Source: Alphaproteobacteria bacterium
GTDB taxonomy: Bacteria; Pseudomonadota; Alphaproteobacteria; Caulobacterales; Aquidulcibacteraceae
Direction: 5' to 3'
DNA: 42,007 nucleotides
Assembly: GCA_027485915.1 (NCBI GenBank)
Contig: JAIXQA010000072.1
Span: forward strand, 1-42,007
Shown here: piece by piece, positions 35,024 to 42,007 of the stretch
How positions within the stretch are numbered: position 1 is the first letter of the stretch
How the letters are laid out: each line of letters opens with the position of its first letter
Position numbers and translations under genes: made by a program
The notes under the pieces: model-generated
Database searches by the model: none
Seen by the model: the letters and a program-made list of their open reading frames with translations, nothing else
Told to the model about the DNA's origin: nothing

Positions 35024-35989
35024 ATGGTGTCGCAAGTTGTCTCTTTGGCGCGGGTCGAATTGCTTCAAAGCCTCGCTGCGGGCGAAATTCAGCTGGCTTT
35101 TCAGCCGCAAGTAGACTTAACCACCAAGGCTATTGTCGCGTTTGAAGGTGTTGCCCGATGGCATCATCCAAAACTTGGCCAATTATCACCGGGCCTTTTC
35201 TTTAGCCTTGCAGCCAAAGAAGGTCTGATCGGGGTGATTAGCCGGACGTTGGCTGCTCAAGCGGCACGGGCTGTCCATACCTGGCGCAATCATGGTTATG
35301 GCATGGATATCGCCATCAATGTGTCGACCTCTGACGTGATGGACCCCAGTTTTGCCAGAGACTTGAATGATTGTGTGCTGAGCGAAGGTGCAAGACCCGA
35401 GTGGATGATTCTTGAGATCGACGAGGAAGAATTGGTCTGCGCCGGAAACCAAGGCTTGGCTTGCCTAGAAATTCTTGCTGGATATGGCTTCAAGATCGCG
35501 CTCGATGCCAAGGGACCACCAAGCCTTGCACTGGATAAACGTGCGCGGGTCCTGTTTTGTCAACTAAAATGCGGCGGCTCCACTATGTTGTCTGTCGCCA
35601 GTCGCCTTCACTCAGTCGGTGCCAGTGCCTTCATGCGCCGCATCCAAGCGGCACAGGCTGCCGGCATGCCTGTTGTCGCTGTTGGAGCAGAGTCGGCCAA
35701 AGCCATTCGCCAATGTTACCAAATTGGCTTTACCCGTCTGCAAGGACATTTTGTCTCCCCGCCGTTGAGCTTTCAAGCCGCTTCGGAAATGCTCTTGGAA
35801 CAACCGACGGGCTTAGACGACGCACCGGGCGAAGCCCTCGAAGCAATCGGCACCGATGAAGCGGTTCAACTTCCAGCCAATCCATTGGCAGAAGACAAAG
35901 CAGAAGCACCACCCGCCCATAGCCCATTGCAGCTTTTTAGTTTGGAAGATCTGTCCGAAGCAGACCAAGCCAGTTCCGCTGCCGCCTAG
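35024..35989 (+). CDS. EAL-domain protein, probably catalytically inactive
   Basis: The first 250 of 321 residues form an EAL domain, the fold of cyclic-di-GMP phosphodiesterases. Some key residues remain: Glu41 (the signature reads EGV, not EAL), Asn99 in AINVSTSD, Glu131 in ILEIDEEE and Asp161. Others are lost: the DDFGTG loop reads DAKGPP, the KID lysine region is replaced, and the Glu of the usual AEGVE reads Val220 (VAVGAES). It is therefore likely a c-di-GMP sensor or protein-binding module rather than an enzyme. The last 70 residues are acidic and Pro/Ala-rich, probably disordered. No GGDEF or receiver domain is fused. Its stop overlaps the stop of the second DUF2336 gene in CTAG. Confidence 0.85.
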   Translation: MVSQVVSLARVELLQSLAAGEIQLAFQPQVDLTTKAIVAFEGVARWHHPKLGQLSPGLFFSLAAKEGLIGVISRTLAAQAARAVHTWRNHGYGMDIAINVSTSDVMDPSFARDLNDCVLSEGARPEWMILEIDEEELVCAGNQGLACLEILAGYGFKIALDAKGPPSLALDKRARVLFCQLKCGGSTMLSVASRLHSVGASAFMRRIQAAQAAGMPVVAVGAESAKAIRQCYQIGFTRLQGHFVSPPLSFQAASEMLLEQPTGLDDAPGEALEAIGTDEAVQLPANPLAEDKAEAPPAHSPLQLFSLEDLSEADQASSAAA

Positions 35990-37134
35990 CCTACAGCGAC
36001 TCGCTTTTCCTCCGCTTCTTCGCGGACATAATCCAGCTTTTCGAGAAGATAATTAAGGTCTTCGTCTGGAATCGATTGGAAGCGGGTCAAAACGCGCTCA
36101 ATCATACGTTTCCGGAAACGTGTCCGGTCATCGGCTGTCCCATCAAATTCTGTCTCATGGAGAACTTCGATGGCGGCGCGGAATGCTGGATAGAGGCTCG
36201 GCGGCATATTGGCCCGCTCAAAAATAGCGCGGAGCCCCATAGTACCGCCGTCATGCACCAAGAGCCAAGCCTTGTTGTGCGCAATGCCTGCCAGCTCTGC
36301 AAACGCATACTCGACCAAACGTACTTCGCCTTGGCAAAGGGCGCGTAAGACAAAACTTGGCGTCAATCGACCGTTGAGATGCAATTGCTGTACATAGCGC
36401 TTCATGTCGGACTGAAGGCCTGCTTGCGCGATCAAGTCGATGCCTGCGCGCTCACGGGTGTTGGTAGCCAAATCAATCGCCATTTGTGGCGGCATGGCAT
36501 GCTTCTCAACCAAGCGGTCAAATAGTTCACCAGTAAGCCGCGCAGCTAGTTTTTCGGAAACAAGAACCGGCAAAATTGGACGCTCAATCATGGCTTCCTG
36601 CAGTGAACGCACACTTGGGAAGCGATCGAGGGCGCGGGTCATGCCGACCTCATTGAACGCTGCCCCGTCATTATGCAGCGCTTCTATAATGGCCCCATCA
36701 ACGCTATGTGTGCACAAGGCGGTGGTAACTATTTCAGAAAGCGTTTCCCGACGAGCAATTGCATATTGGCGTGCGGGCTCTGCCGATTCCAATATCTCAA
36801 CTAGGTCTTCATCGCTCAACACCGGGGAGCTTTCGAGCAATGGTATGGCTATGGAATCAATATCACGCGCCAATTTTGCGGCAATTTCTGGCGGAAGATT
36901 TGGTGAAGCCTTCAGGGTAACTGCCAGCGCGCGGCGAACGCGCTCAGCCGCCCCTGCAACAACGATCTGCAGGATCTGCTCGGCATACTGACGCTCTTCA
37001 TCTGTCAACGTCACCGTATCGATGCGCCGACATAGCCGATAGCATGCCAAAGCACGATCCTCATCGGTATCGCCTTTGATCAAAGCCCGAATGTCTGCTT
37101 CACTCAGATTTACGCGTAGCGTTGAAACGCCCAT
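35986..37134 (-). CDS. DUF2336 protein (second of two)
   Basis: This 382-residue helical cytoplasmic protein resembles the DUF2336 protein at 32304-33392: both have a VRxxLxxTL helix, an IAxPxL helix and a (S/C)P(V/I)L(S/N)D(D/E)xLVEx helix, but they share little outside this core and differ in their C-termini. The C-terminus here is rich in charged residues (KLDYVREEAEEKR) and could form a coiled coil. I chose ATG at 37134, with GGGAG about ten bases upstream; the frame goes eight codons further. It is divergent from the CoA-transferase gene and convergent with the EAL gene, sharing a CTAG at their stops. Function unknown. Confidence 0.8.
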   Translation of the reverse strand: MGVSTLRVNLSEADIRALIKGDTDEDRALACYRLCRRIDTVTLTDEERQYAEQILQIVVAGAAERVRRALAVTLKASPNLPPEIAAKLARDIDSIAIPLLESSPVLSDEDLVEILESAEPARQYAIARRETLSEIVTTALCTHSVDGAIIEALHNDGAAFNEVGMTRALDRFPSVRSLQEAMIERPILPVLVSEKLAARLTGELFDRLVEKHAMPPQMAIDLATNTRERAGIDLIAQAGLQSDMKRYVQQLHLNGRLTPSFVLRALCQGEVRLVEYAFAELAGIAHNKAWLLVHDGGTMGLRAIFERANMPPSLYPAFRAAIEVLHETEFDGTADDRTRFRKRMIERVLTRFQSIPDEDLNYLLEKLDYVREEAEEKRVAVG

Positions 37135-37295
37135 GACACATCGCTCCCAGAACCACATTTGCCGTGATTCGCAACACAGCTAAGGTGCGCCGTTAGGGTT
37201 AATAGCGTCTTTACACAGGTAAGCACTTGGGCTGTTGTGATGCAGGTCGAGTATATATCCTAAAATCAAAAATCAGAATCTTCAGGGGAAACACC

Positions 37296-38501
37296 ATGCT
37301 GCTCAAGGGTCTTAAAGTCATTGAATATGCCACCTATATCGCAGCACCCGGCGCAGGTGGCTTGATGGCGGATTGGGGAGCCGACGTTATTAAGATCGAG
37401 CCTCCTGGCGGCGACCCTATCCGCCGCTTCTTCGATACGATTGGCTCGGATATCGCCGAAAATCCGGTCTTTGATCTCGACAATCGCGGCAAGCGCTCCA
37501 TCATCATTGATACGGCCCAAGATGACGGGCGCGATTTAGTTCGAAAATTGGTTGCGGACGCCGATGTCTTTATCACCAATGTCCGCCCAGGTGGCTTGAC
37601 GCGCGCGGGCCTGGATTATGCTGCCCTGTCTGCCATTAATCCACGCCTCATCTATGCCAATGTTACCGGTTATGGCCTTGAAGGCCCAGATGTCGACCGT
37701 GCAGGGTTCGACGTCGCAGCCTTTTGGTCGCGCTCTGGCTGGGCACGTTTGACGGCACCAAAGGGCGTGGAGCCATTTCCAATTCGCACTGGTGTAGGTG
37801 ATCACATCTGCTCGCTGTCAACCGTCGCGGGCATTTTAGCTGCACTTCATGGCCGTCAAAGCACCGGAAAAGGCCAGCATGTCGATGCGTCATTGTTGAG
37901 AGCTGGCACCTATACTTTGGGGTCGGATATGTCGATCCAAATGCGCTTTGGACGACTGGCCTCCACTCGGCCGCGCCATGAAGCGGTCAATCCATTGGCT
38001 AATTTCTTTCAGTGCCGCGACGGTCGCTGGCTGACCCTACTACCCCGGCAAGGCACCGCCGATTGGCCTCTTTTCTGCCAAGCTCTCAGCCTTGAAGAGC
38101 TGCAGTCCGATCCCCGTTTTGCGACTTCCAAAGCCCGACGTGAGAATGGTCCTACCTTGGTTGCCTTAATGGATGAGGTCTTTGCGTCACGCGATTTCGC
38201 CGATATTGCCAAGCGACTGGATTCGCATGATTTGGTTTGGGCTCCTGTACAAAGCCCGGCTGAGACCGTTGCTGACCCACAGTTTTTGGCGGCTGGCGGC
38301 ATGACTCACATTGAGGATGGCGAAGGTGGTACAAAAGCCTCTCCTTCAGGCCCCATCCGCTTCCCCGGCATCCCAGAGGCGACTAAACGCCCTGTGCCAA
38401 CTCCGGGAAAGGATGCCCGCGCGGTATTAGCTGAGGCTGGGTTTACTCAGGACGAAATCGAGGCTCTTCTGGCAAAAAACACCGTCGCCGAAAAACTCTA
38501 G
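37296..38501 (+). CDS. Family III CoA-transferase (CaiB/BaiF)
   Basis: This family moves coenzyme A between organic acids through an aspartyl-CoA intermediate; relatives include formyl-CoA transferase and alpha-methylacyl-CoA racemase. The 401-residue protein starts with the typical LKVIEYATYIAAPGAGGLMADWGADVIKIE region (the first family block) and has NVTGYG. The expected catalytic aspartate is Asp169 in TGVGDH, and GKGQHVDASLL follows. Substrate cannot be read from sequence. ATG at 37296 has AGGGGA about eight bases upstream; the open frame to 37227 is not needed. It is convergent with the small membrane protein gene, their stops overlapping in CTAG. Confidence 0.9.
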   Translation: MLLKGLKVIEYATYIAAPGAGGLMADWGADVIKIEPPGGDPIRRFFDTIGSDIAENPVFDLDNRGKRSIIIDTAQDDGRDLVRKLVADADVFITNVRPGGLTRAGLDYAALSAINPRLIYANVTGYGLEGPDVDRAGFDVAAFWSRSGWARLTAPKGVEPFPIRTGVGDHICSLSTVAGILAALHGRQSTGKGQHVDASLLRAGTYTLGSDMSIQMRFGRLASTRPRHEAVNPLANFFQCRDGRWLTLLPRQGTADWPLFCQALSLEELQSDPRFATSKARRENGPTLVALMDEVFASRDFADIAKRLDSHDLVWAPVQSPAETVADPQFLAAGGMTHIEDGEGGTKASPSGPIRFPGIPEATKRPVPTPGKDARAVLAEAGFTQDEIEALLAKNTVAEKL

Positions 38502-38935
38502 GCCCGTTCATGGGCCGGCCACCATAATGGGCCAACGGCGATCAAGAGTACAAATATATTGAAGACTGCATTGGATGGATTGCCCGAGGCAATCGACCCT
38601 GCGCTGTCGAGGCAAAACCAGGTTAGGATACTGGCTAGAGCAGTGCGTCGAACCGCCTCTGGCGCAAGATCATAAACCCATGTCGACAAACACCAAATCA
38701 TGACGCCCCAGCCGGCCAAAAATCCACCTGTCAGGGCCGAAAGAAAACGTGTGTCGGGTGATGCAAACGTCGTTGCCCCATCCAACGGCCAACTGAGTAG
38801 GTCTAAGGTCCAACGGGCGGGTTCGAGGGTAGGCGCCATGGTGCCGAGAAAAAAGACCGGACCAAATGAGCCGACCACAACGGCGGTTACTTTCAGCCAG
38901 ACCTTATGTAAGGGTTGGCTCATGGCCAAATTCAT
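38498..38935 (-). CDS. Four-helix membrane protein (paralogue of the one at 40374)
   Basis: The 145-residue protein has about four hydrophobic segments: near residues 12-32, 64-85, 93-112 and 120-137. Conserved features are GWGVMIWCLSTWV, WFCLDSAGSIASG and a following Asn-rich turn. The same arrangement occurs in the protein at 40374-40799 (GWAVMIYGV, WYVIDGICSIATG), so the two are paralogues. No function is known to me. ATG at 38935 overlaps the stop of the epoxide-hydrolase-family gene as ATGA; a GTG upstream and an ATG four codons downstream are alternatives. Confidence 0.75.
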   Translation of the reverse strand: MNLAMSQPLHKVWLKVTAVVVGSFGPVFFLGTMAPTLEPARWTLDLLSWPLDGATTFASPDTRFLSALTGGFLAGWGVMIWCLSTWVYDLAPEAVRRTALASILTWFCLDSAGSIASGNPSNAVFNIFVLLIAVGPLWWPAHERA

Positions 38936-39321
38936 CCAGTTGGCCACTGTGCTAGAATGGTCGCTGCATCAAAATAGTCTCGCCAATAAGTGATGAGGCC
39001 ATCCTTGACTTCAAATACACCGGTCACTGGCAATTCGACCCACTTATCTTTAAGACGATGGCGATCCAGACGTTCCAAGAAGACAATCTCACCGCTGCCA
39101 GACTCGCGCAGGATTTTGAATTCATTCTCGACTGTGGGCGAGAAAAAAGGTTCCAGCACAGCTCGAATGCCTTGTGGACCGATCACCTCCCCAATGGGCG
39201 GTGGGTTGATGTAGACACATGTGGGAGACACCAAGGCCAATGCCGTGTCATAGTCCAATGGTTCCATTGCCTTCAAAAAGCGGCGGGTGATTTCGAGGGC
39301 TTCGTTGGCGGTATTGGTCAT
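38932..39321 (-). CDS. Limonene-1,2-epoxide hydrolase family protein
   Basis: The 129-residue protein has the cone-shaped SnoaL/LEH fold. The residues that make limonene-1,2-epoxide hydrolase active are all present in order: Tyr37 and Asn39 in VYINP, Arg84 and Asp86 in ERLD, and Asp115 in WRDYFD, matching Tyr53, Asn55, Arg99, Asp101 and Asp132 of the Rhodococcus enzyme. So it could hydrate an epoxide rather than be an inert SnoaL-like protein. It is shorter at the N-terminus than the Rhodococcus enzyme (149 residues). It is co-translated with the small membrane protein downstream and encoded next to the XRE regulator. The natural substrate is unknown. Confidence 0.8.
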   Translation of the reverse strand: MTNTANEALEITRRFLKAMEPLDYDTALALVSPTCVYINPPPIGEVIGPQGIRAVLEPFFSPTVENEFKILRESGSGEIVFLERLDRHRLKDKWVELPVTGVFEVKDGLITYWRDYFDAATILAQWPTG

Positions 39322-39404
39322 CTATCTCTCCCCATCTTAAGTTTGACGAGATTGTCCTCTTTTGAAAGCCGGCGCAATTACGTCTCGGGTTATTGCCCGC
39401 TGGT

Positions 39405-40226
39405 TTAGGTAGCAGCTCGGAATAAGGCTTCTGTCTCGGGGTCCGCTGGAAAAAGAGTTTCTAAGCGCAGCTCGTCCGCCGTAATGTCTTGGGCAGTCCC
39501 AAATGTTGCCACCACCGCGAACATGGAGACCTTGAGGCCCTGGACCTCCATATTGAAGGGTATAACCGGCACCAGTGACGCTTCTGCGGCAGACCAGAGA
39601 ATATGCGGGTCCTGAAAGGGTGCGAGCTCATCGAGCACAGCTTTCATCTCCATCCCGGCTAAAGCTTCGGCTTCGCGTTGAGCGCGCTGCCACATCAGGG
39701 GGCCAACGGCTGCCCAATTAGTAACAAAGGGGCGGATCCCATTCGGGTGAAAAAAAAGACGCATCAAGTTGCGTCCCTCACCGCCAACACGGCTCCAAAT
39801 ATCATCGCCTAACATTGCCCCTAACTGATCAAAGGCCCGATTAGACAGTCGCACATTCCAAGCGCGATCTAAGGCGATGGCCGGGAAGGGCTCGTGCGCT
39901 GATAACATCATCCGGATAGCCGACATGACTTGGCTCATTTGGGGATCATCCAAATTGCGGGTTTTGAATATCGGTGCAAAACCTGCTGCTGTCAGCCACG
40001 CATTGCGTTCACGTAACGGAACCTCCAATGTCTCGCTGAGCTGCAGGATCATATTGCGGCTAGGGTTGGCGCGTCGCGATTCCAAAAAGCTGACATGGCG
40101 CTGTGAGACACCAGACATAAGTGCGAGATCCAATTGGGATAAACGCCGCTTTTGACGCCAATCCCGCAATAGTTTTGCAAAACTCCCGTCCGTTTCAGCT
40201 GGCCCGGTATGGACATACATTGTCAT
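39405..40226 (-). CDS. XRE-family regulator with MmyB-like ligand-binding domain
   Basis: Residues about 16-75 form an XRE helix-turn-helix (LLRDWRQKRRLSQLDLALMSG, then VSQRHVSFLESRR). Residues about 105-265 match the MmyB-like transcription-regulator ligand-binding domain, recognised by AIALDRAWNVRLSNRAFDQL and LMRLFFHPNGIRPFVTNW. Such regulators bind a small hydrophobic ligand, and genes for oxidoreductases or hydrolases often lie beside them. Here it sits between the LEH-family and haloalkane-dehalogenase units, making it the best candidate controller of both. ATG at 40226 has GGGAGG about seven bases upstream; ATG two codons later is also possible. Confidence 0.9.
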   Translation of the reverse strand: MTMYVHTGPAETDGSFAKLLRDWRQKRRLSQLDLALMSGVSQRHVSFLESRRANPSRNMILQLSETLEVPLRERNAWLTAAGFAPIFKTRNLDDPQMSQVMSAIRMMLSAHEPFPAIALDRAWNVRLSNRAFDQLGAMLGDDIWSRVGGEGRNLMRLFFHPNGIRPFVTNWAAVGPLMWQRAQREAEALAGMEMKAVLDELAPFQDPHILWSAAEASLVPVIPFNMEVQGLKVSMFAVVATFGTAQDITADELRLETLFPADPETEALFRAAT

Positions 40227-40341
40227 AGATTGCCTCCCACTGTGAAGCGGAACCTGACATGCCCCCGCAGGCAGTTCAATGACGTGCGAAGTAATTGCGA
40301 AGACGCCGGGGCGCGGCCATGCTCGCCTAAGTTGGGAGGGC

Positions 40342-40354
40342 CTAGGGCCCCTAG
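40342..40354. promoter_or_regulatory. 13-bp palindrome before the second membrane protein gene
   Basis: CTAGGG and CCCTAG flank a single C, about 20 bases before the start at 40374 and just ahead of its ribosome binding site. It lies in the gap between the divergent XRE regulator and its right-hand neighbour, so it may be an operator. I did not find an identical site before the epoxide-hydrolase gene. Confidence 0.3.
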
Positions 40355-40373
40355 AACAATCAAGGAGTCAAGA

Positions 40374-40799
40374 ATGTCGGCTTTTTGGCGTGCTTATTTT
40401 GGGTTATTTTGTGTCTCGCTGGTCTTGTTCGGTGCCGTTCTAAGTGCCGGTGCGTTTGCACCGACCAGCGGCCCGGTAACCCTCTTATTGTCCATCTTAT
40501 CTGGCGGCGCAGCAGCTGACTTCACCCCTGCCTTGCGCTTCTCTTTGGGCTTAATGGGGGCAATTACAATTGGCTGGGCCGTCATGATTTATGGGGTCAT
40601 GCGCGTTGCCTTCACACAGGGCATTCAAGCGCGCCCATTGTGGGATGCCATCACGGCTGGCTTGATGAGTTGGTATGTAATTGACGGGATCTGCTCTATC
40701 GCAACAGGTTTTGCTCTCAACATCATTCCCAACACTGCTTTAGGGGCCATGTATTTGATTGGCCTTACCCAAAGCGGCGCCCTAAAGACCATTCGCTAA
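40374..40799 (+). CDS. Four-helix membrane protein (paralogue of the one at 38498)
   Basis: This 141-residue protein has about four membrane segments (near residues 7-29, 55-78, 93-112 and 117-135). GWAVMIYGV and WYVIDGICSIATG match the equivalent parts of the minus-strand protein at 38498-38935, so they are paralogues from an old duplication. ATG at 40374 has AAGGAG seven bases before it. The haloalkane dehalogenase gene follows after 21 bases, so the two are likely co-expressed. The function is unknown; export of a product or chloride handling are guesses without sequence support. Confidence 0.75.
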   Translation: MSAFWRAYFGLFCVSLVLFGAVLSAGAFAPTSGPVTLLLSILSGGAAADFTPALRFSLGLMGAITIGWAVMIYGVMRVAFTQGIQARPLWDAITAGLMSWYVIDGICSIATGFALNIIPNTALGAMYLIGLTQSGALKTIR

Positions 40800-40820
40800 T
40801 TCAAAAGGACAGGACGAAAC

Positions 40821-41738
40821 ATGGACGCGCTTCGAACACCAGACGACCGCTTTCAAGTTCTTCCCGATTTTCGCTATGTGCCTCATTACATGAGCGACCT
40901 ACCCGGTTATGAGGGCCTACGTGCAGCCTATTTGGATGAAGGACCTGCTAACGCCGAACAAGTCTTTCTATGTCTTCATGGTCAGCCAACTTGGAGCTAT
41001 CTTTATCGAAAGATGATCCCTGTATTTGTCGCCTCTGGTGGGCGCGTTATCGCCCCTGATCTTTTTGGCTTTGGGCGATCCGATAAGCCTGTTGACGAAG
41101 AGCGGTACGGATTTGACTTTCATCGCAATTACCTAATCGCACTCGTAGAGCGACTTGATCTGAAAAATGTCACGCTTGTTGTCCAAGATTGGGGCGGGCT
41201 GATCGGCCTCACGTTGCCGGTTAATCAACCCATTTCGGCGCGTATCAATCGCCTCATTATTATGAATACAACTTTGGCAACTGGCCACTCGCCAAGCGAC
41301 GGCTTTTTGGCTTGGCGCGCCTATTCGGGGGCCAGGCCCAACTTGGCCATAGGTGCTCTCATGCACCGCTCGACGCCGCATTTGAGTGCAGAAGAGGCAG
41401 CAGCCTATGACGCCCCCTTCCCCAATACAGATTTTAAAGCCGGGGTTCGTGCCTTCCCCAAGCGCGTCATGACCGACCCGGGCATGGAGGGTGTGGATAT
41501 ATCCCTCGCTGCGAGGACTTTCTGGGCCGAACATTGGCGTGGTCAAAGCTTCATGGCTTGGGGCGCAGCAGATCCGGTCTTTGGTCTGGAAATCATGGAA
41601 GACATGCATCAATTGATCCGGGGCTGCCCAGCACCACTGATCCTTCGTGAGGGTGGGCATTTCGTGCAAGAGTGGGGCGAAGAAATTGCCCAAGCTGCGC
41701 TAAAGAGCTTTGCAGCTGGTCTTGGGCGCGCAGGCTAA
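40821..41738 (+). CDS. Haloalkane dehalogenase, HLD-I type (DhlA-like)
   Basis: This alpha/beta hydrolase should split carbon-halogen bonds with water. At 305 residues it aligns nearly end to end with Xanthobacter DhlA (310 residues), which begins with the similar NAIRTPD. The complete HLD-I pentad is visible: nucleophile Asp123 in VVQDWGG, halide-binding Trp124 and Trp165 (GFLAWRA), acid Asp251 (GAADPVFG) and base His280 (GGHFVQEWG). The oxyanion loop reads HGQPTW, with Gln in place of DhlA Glu56, as in other HLD-I members. Subtle changes could give another activity such as epoxide hydrolysis, but both Trp residues argue for dehalogenation. It follows the small membrane protein gene after 21 bases. 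Confidence 0.9.
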   Translation: MDALRTPDDRFQVLPDFRYVPHYMSDLPGYEGLRAAYLDEGPANAEQVFLCLHGQPTWSYLYRKMIPVFVASGGRVIAPDLFGFGRSDKPVDEERYGFDFHRNYLIALVERLDLKNVTLVVQDWGGLIGLTLPVNQPISARINRLIIMNTTLATGHSPSDGFLAWRAYSGARPNLAIGALMHRSTPHLSAEEAAAYDAPFPNTDFKAGVRAFPKRVMTDPGMEGVDISLAARTFWAEHWRGQSFMAWGAADPVFGLEIMEDMHQLIRGCPAPLILREGGHFVQEWGEEIAQAALKSFAAGLGRAG

Positions 41739-41879
41739 GCCTGCGACACAATCAGCCGCAATTGACAGGTGATAAGGGCTTGGTTGGGCAGGTGGCCATA
41801 GCGTCTACCCCATGTGCCATGTTCAAGATCTGATGCAAGGTGCGCAGTCCCATCCGCAAGGCAAGGGCCGCTATTGGTA

Positions 41880-41910
41880 GAAGACCGGCTACCGATGGCA
41901 GCCGGTCTTC
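41880..41910. terminator. Hairpin between convergent genes, possible bidirectional terminator
   Basis: A perfect 11-bp inverted repeat, GAAGACCGGCT (41880-41890) with AGCCGGTCTTC (41900-41910), surrounds nine bases. It lies between the haloalkane dehalogenase gene and the convergent transporter-like gene. There is no T run on either side, so it would be a weak intrinsic terminator or a 3'-end stabiliser. The rest of the gap 41739-41932 shows no gene. Confidence 0.45.
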
Positions 41911-41932
41911 ACAACGAGCCTAGCCTTAGCAA

Positions 41933-42007
41933 CTACTCATCTAAACGACGTTTGAAGGTTTCAGGCAAGAAGAATAAGCCCAGAACGGCTGTCAAACCTG
42001 CGATTAA
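41933..42007 (-). CDS. C-terminal end of a transporter-like membrane protein (partial)
   Basis: The last 24 codons of a minus-strand gene enter the window: a hydrophobic helix with Leu/Gly/Phe residues, then LPETFKRRLDE and a TAG stop. A final helix followed by LPET and a short charged tail is typical of major facilitator transporters (sugar/organic-acid type). Too little is present to name the substrate. Confidence 0.55.
   Translation of the reverse strand, partial: LIAGLTAVLGLFFLPETFKRRLDE

Noticed and set aside
1-42007. Mobile elements, CRISPR arrays, prophage or toxin-antitoxin genes
   Set aside because: No transposase, integrase, regularly spaced repeat or recognisable toxin/antitoxin pair was found on either strand.

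Overview
The window looks like a chromosomal segment of an alphaproteobacterium with moderate G+C content. Supporting signs are a methionine synthase split into two genes behind a SahR-type regulator, the gyrA-coaD-peptidyl-prolyl isomerase-queA-tgt gene order, an alphaproteobacterial-style acidic insert in the GyrA C-terminal domain, two DUF2336 proteins and a single-domain Hpt protein. A Caulobacterales-like relative is plausible, but this rests on gene content only. No integrase, transposase, CRISPR array or phage gene was seen, so this is ordinary core genome with a more accessory right-hand end.

Left part (1-13.2 kb). A tightly packed minus-strand operon, sahR-metF-metH1-metH2, runs the methyl-transfer half of the S-adenosylmethionine cycle. 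Every junction is a 4-base stop/start overlap, and a near-perfect 20-bp palindrome sits on the operon promoter. Next come rnhA (+), ilvD (-), a ppx/gppA-rlmE pair (-), hspQ and phhA (+), then a minus-strand ompA-like gene with a 42-proline linker and a strong terminator. A tRNA-Lys(TTT) lies upstream of ompA on the same strand.

Middle part (13.5-32.2 kb). A small lipoprotein gene faces a long minus-strand housekeeping series: gyrA, coaD, a secreted cyclophilin, a cytoplasmic cyclophilin, a nucleotidyltransferase-like gene, queA and tgt. QueA and Tgt act in queuosine tRNA modification; this Tgt lacks two of the four usual zinc ligands. An unrecognised membrane-anchored protein (+) follows. Then come a pyruvate-dehydrogenase-E1/transketolase-like enzyme, an HAE1-type RND pump with its membrane-fusion protein, a secreted beta-rich protein and a class II aldolase, all on the minus strand.

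Right part (32.3-42 kb). Two DUF2336 paralogues flank an NAD kinase, a histidine-phosphotransfer (Hpt) protein and a degenerate EAL-domain protein, which looks like a signalling island. Beyond it lie a family III CoA-transferase and a symmetrical cassette: an XRE regulator with an MmyB-like ligand-binding domain in the centre, flanked by a limonene-epoxide-hydrolase-family enzyme plus a four-helix membrane protein on one side, and a paralogous membrane protein plus a DhlA-like haloalkane dehalogenase on the other. The window ends in the last 24 codons of a transporter-like gene.

The observations most worth a second look are the halo/epoxide cassette with duplicated membrane proteins, the DUF2336-Hpt-EAL island, the zinc-ligand loss in Tgt, the 42-proline OmpA linker, the SahR operator, and three convergent gene pairs that all end in the same overlapping CTAG.
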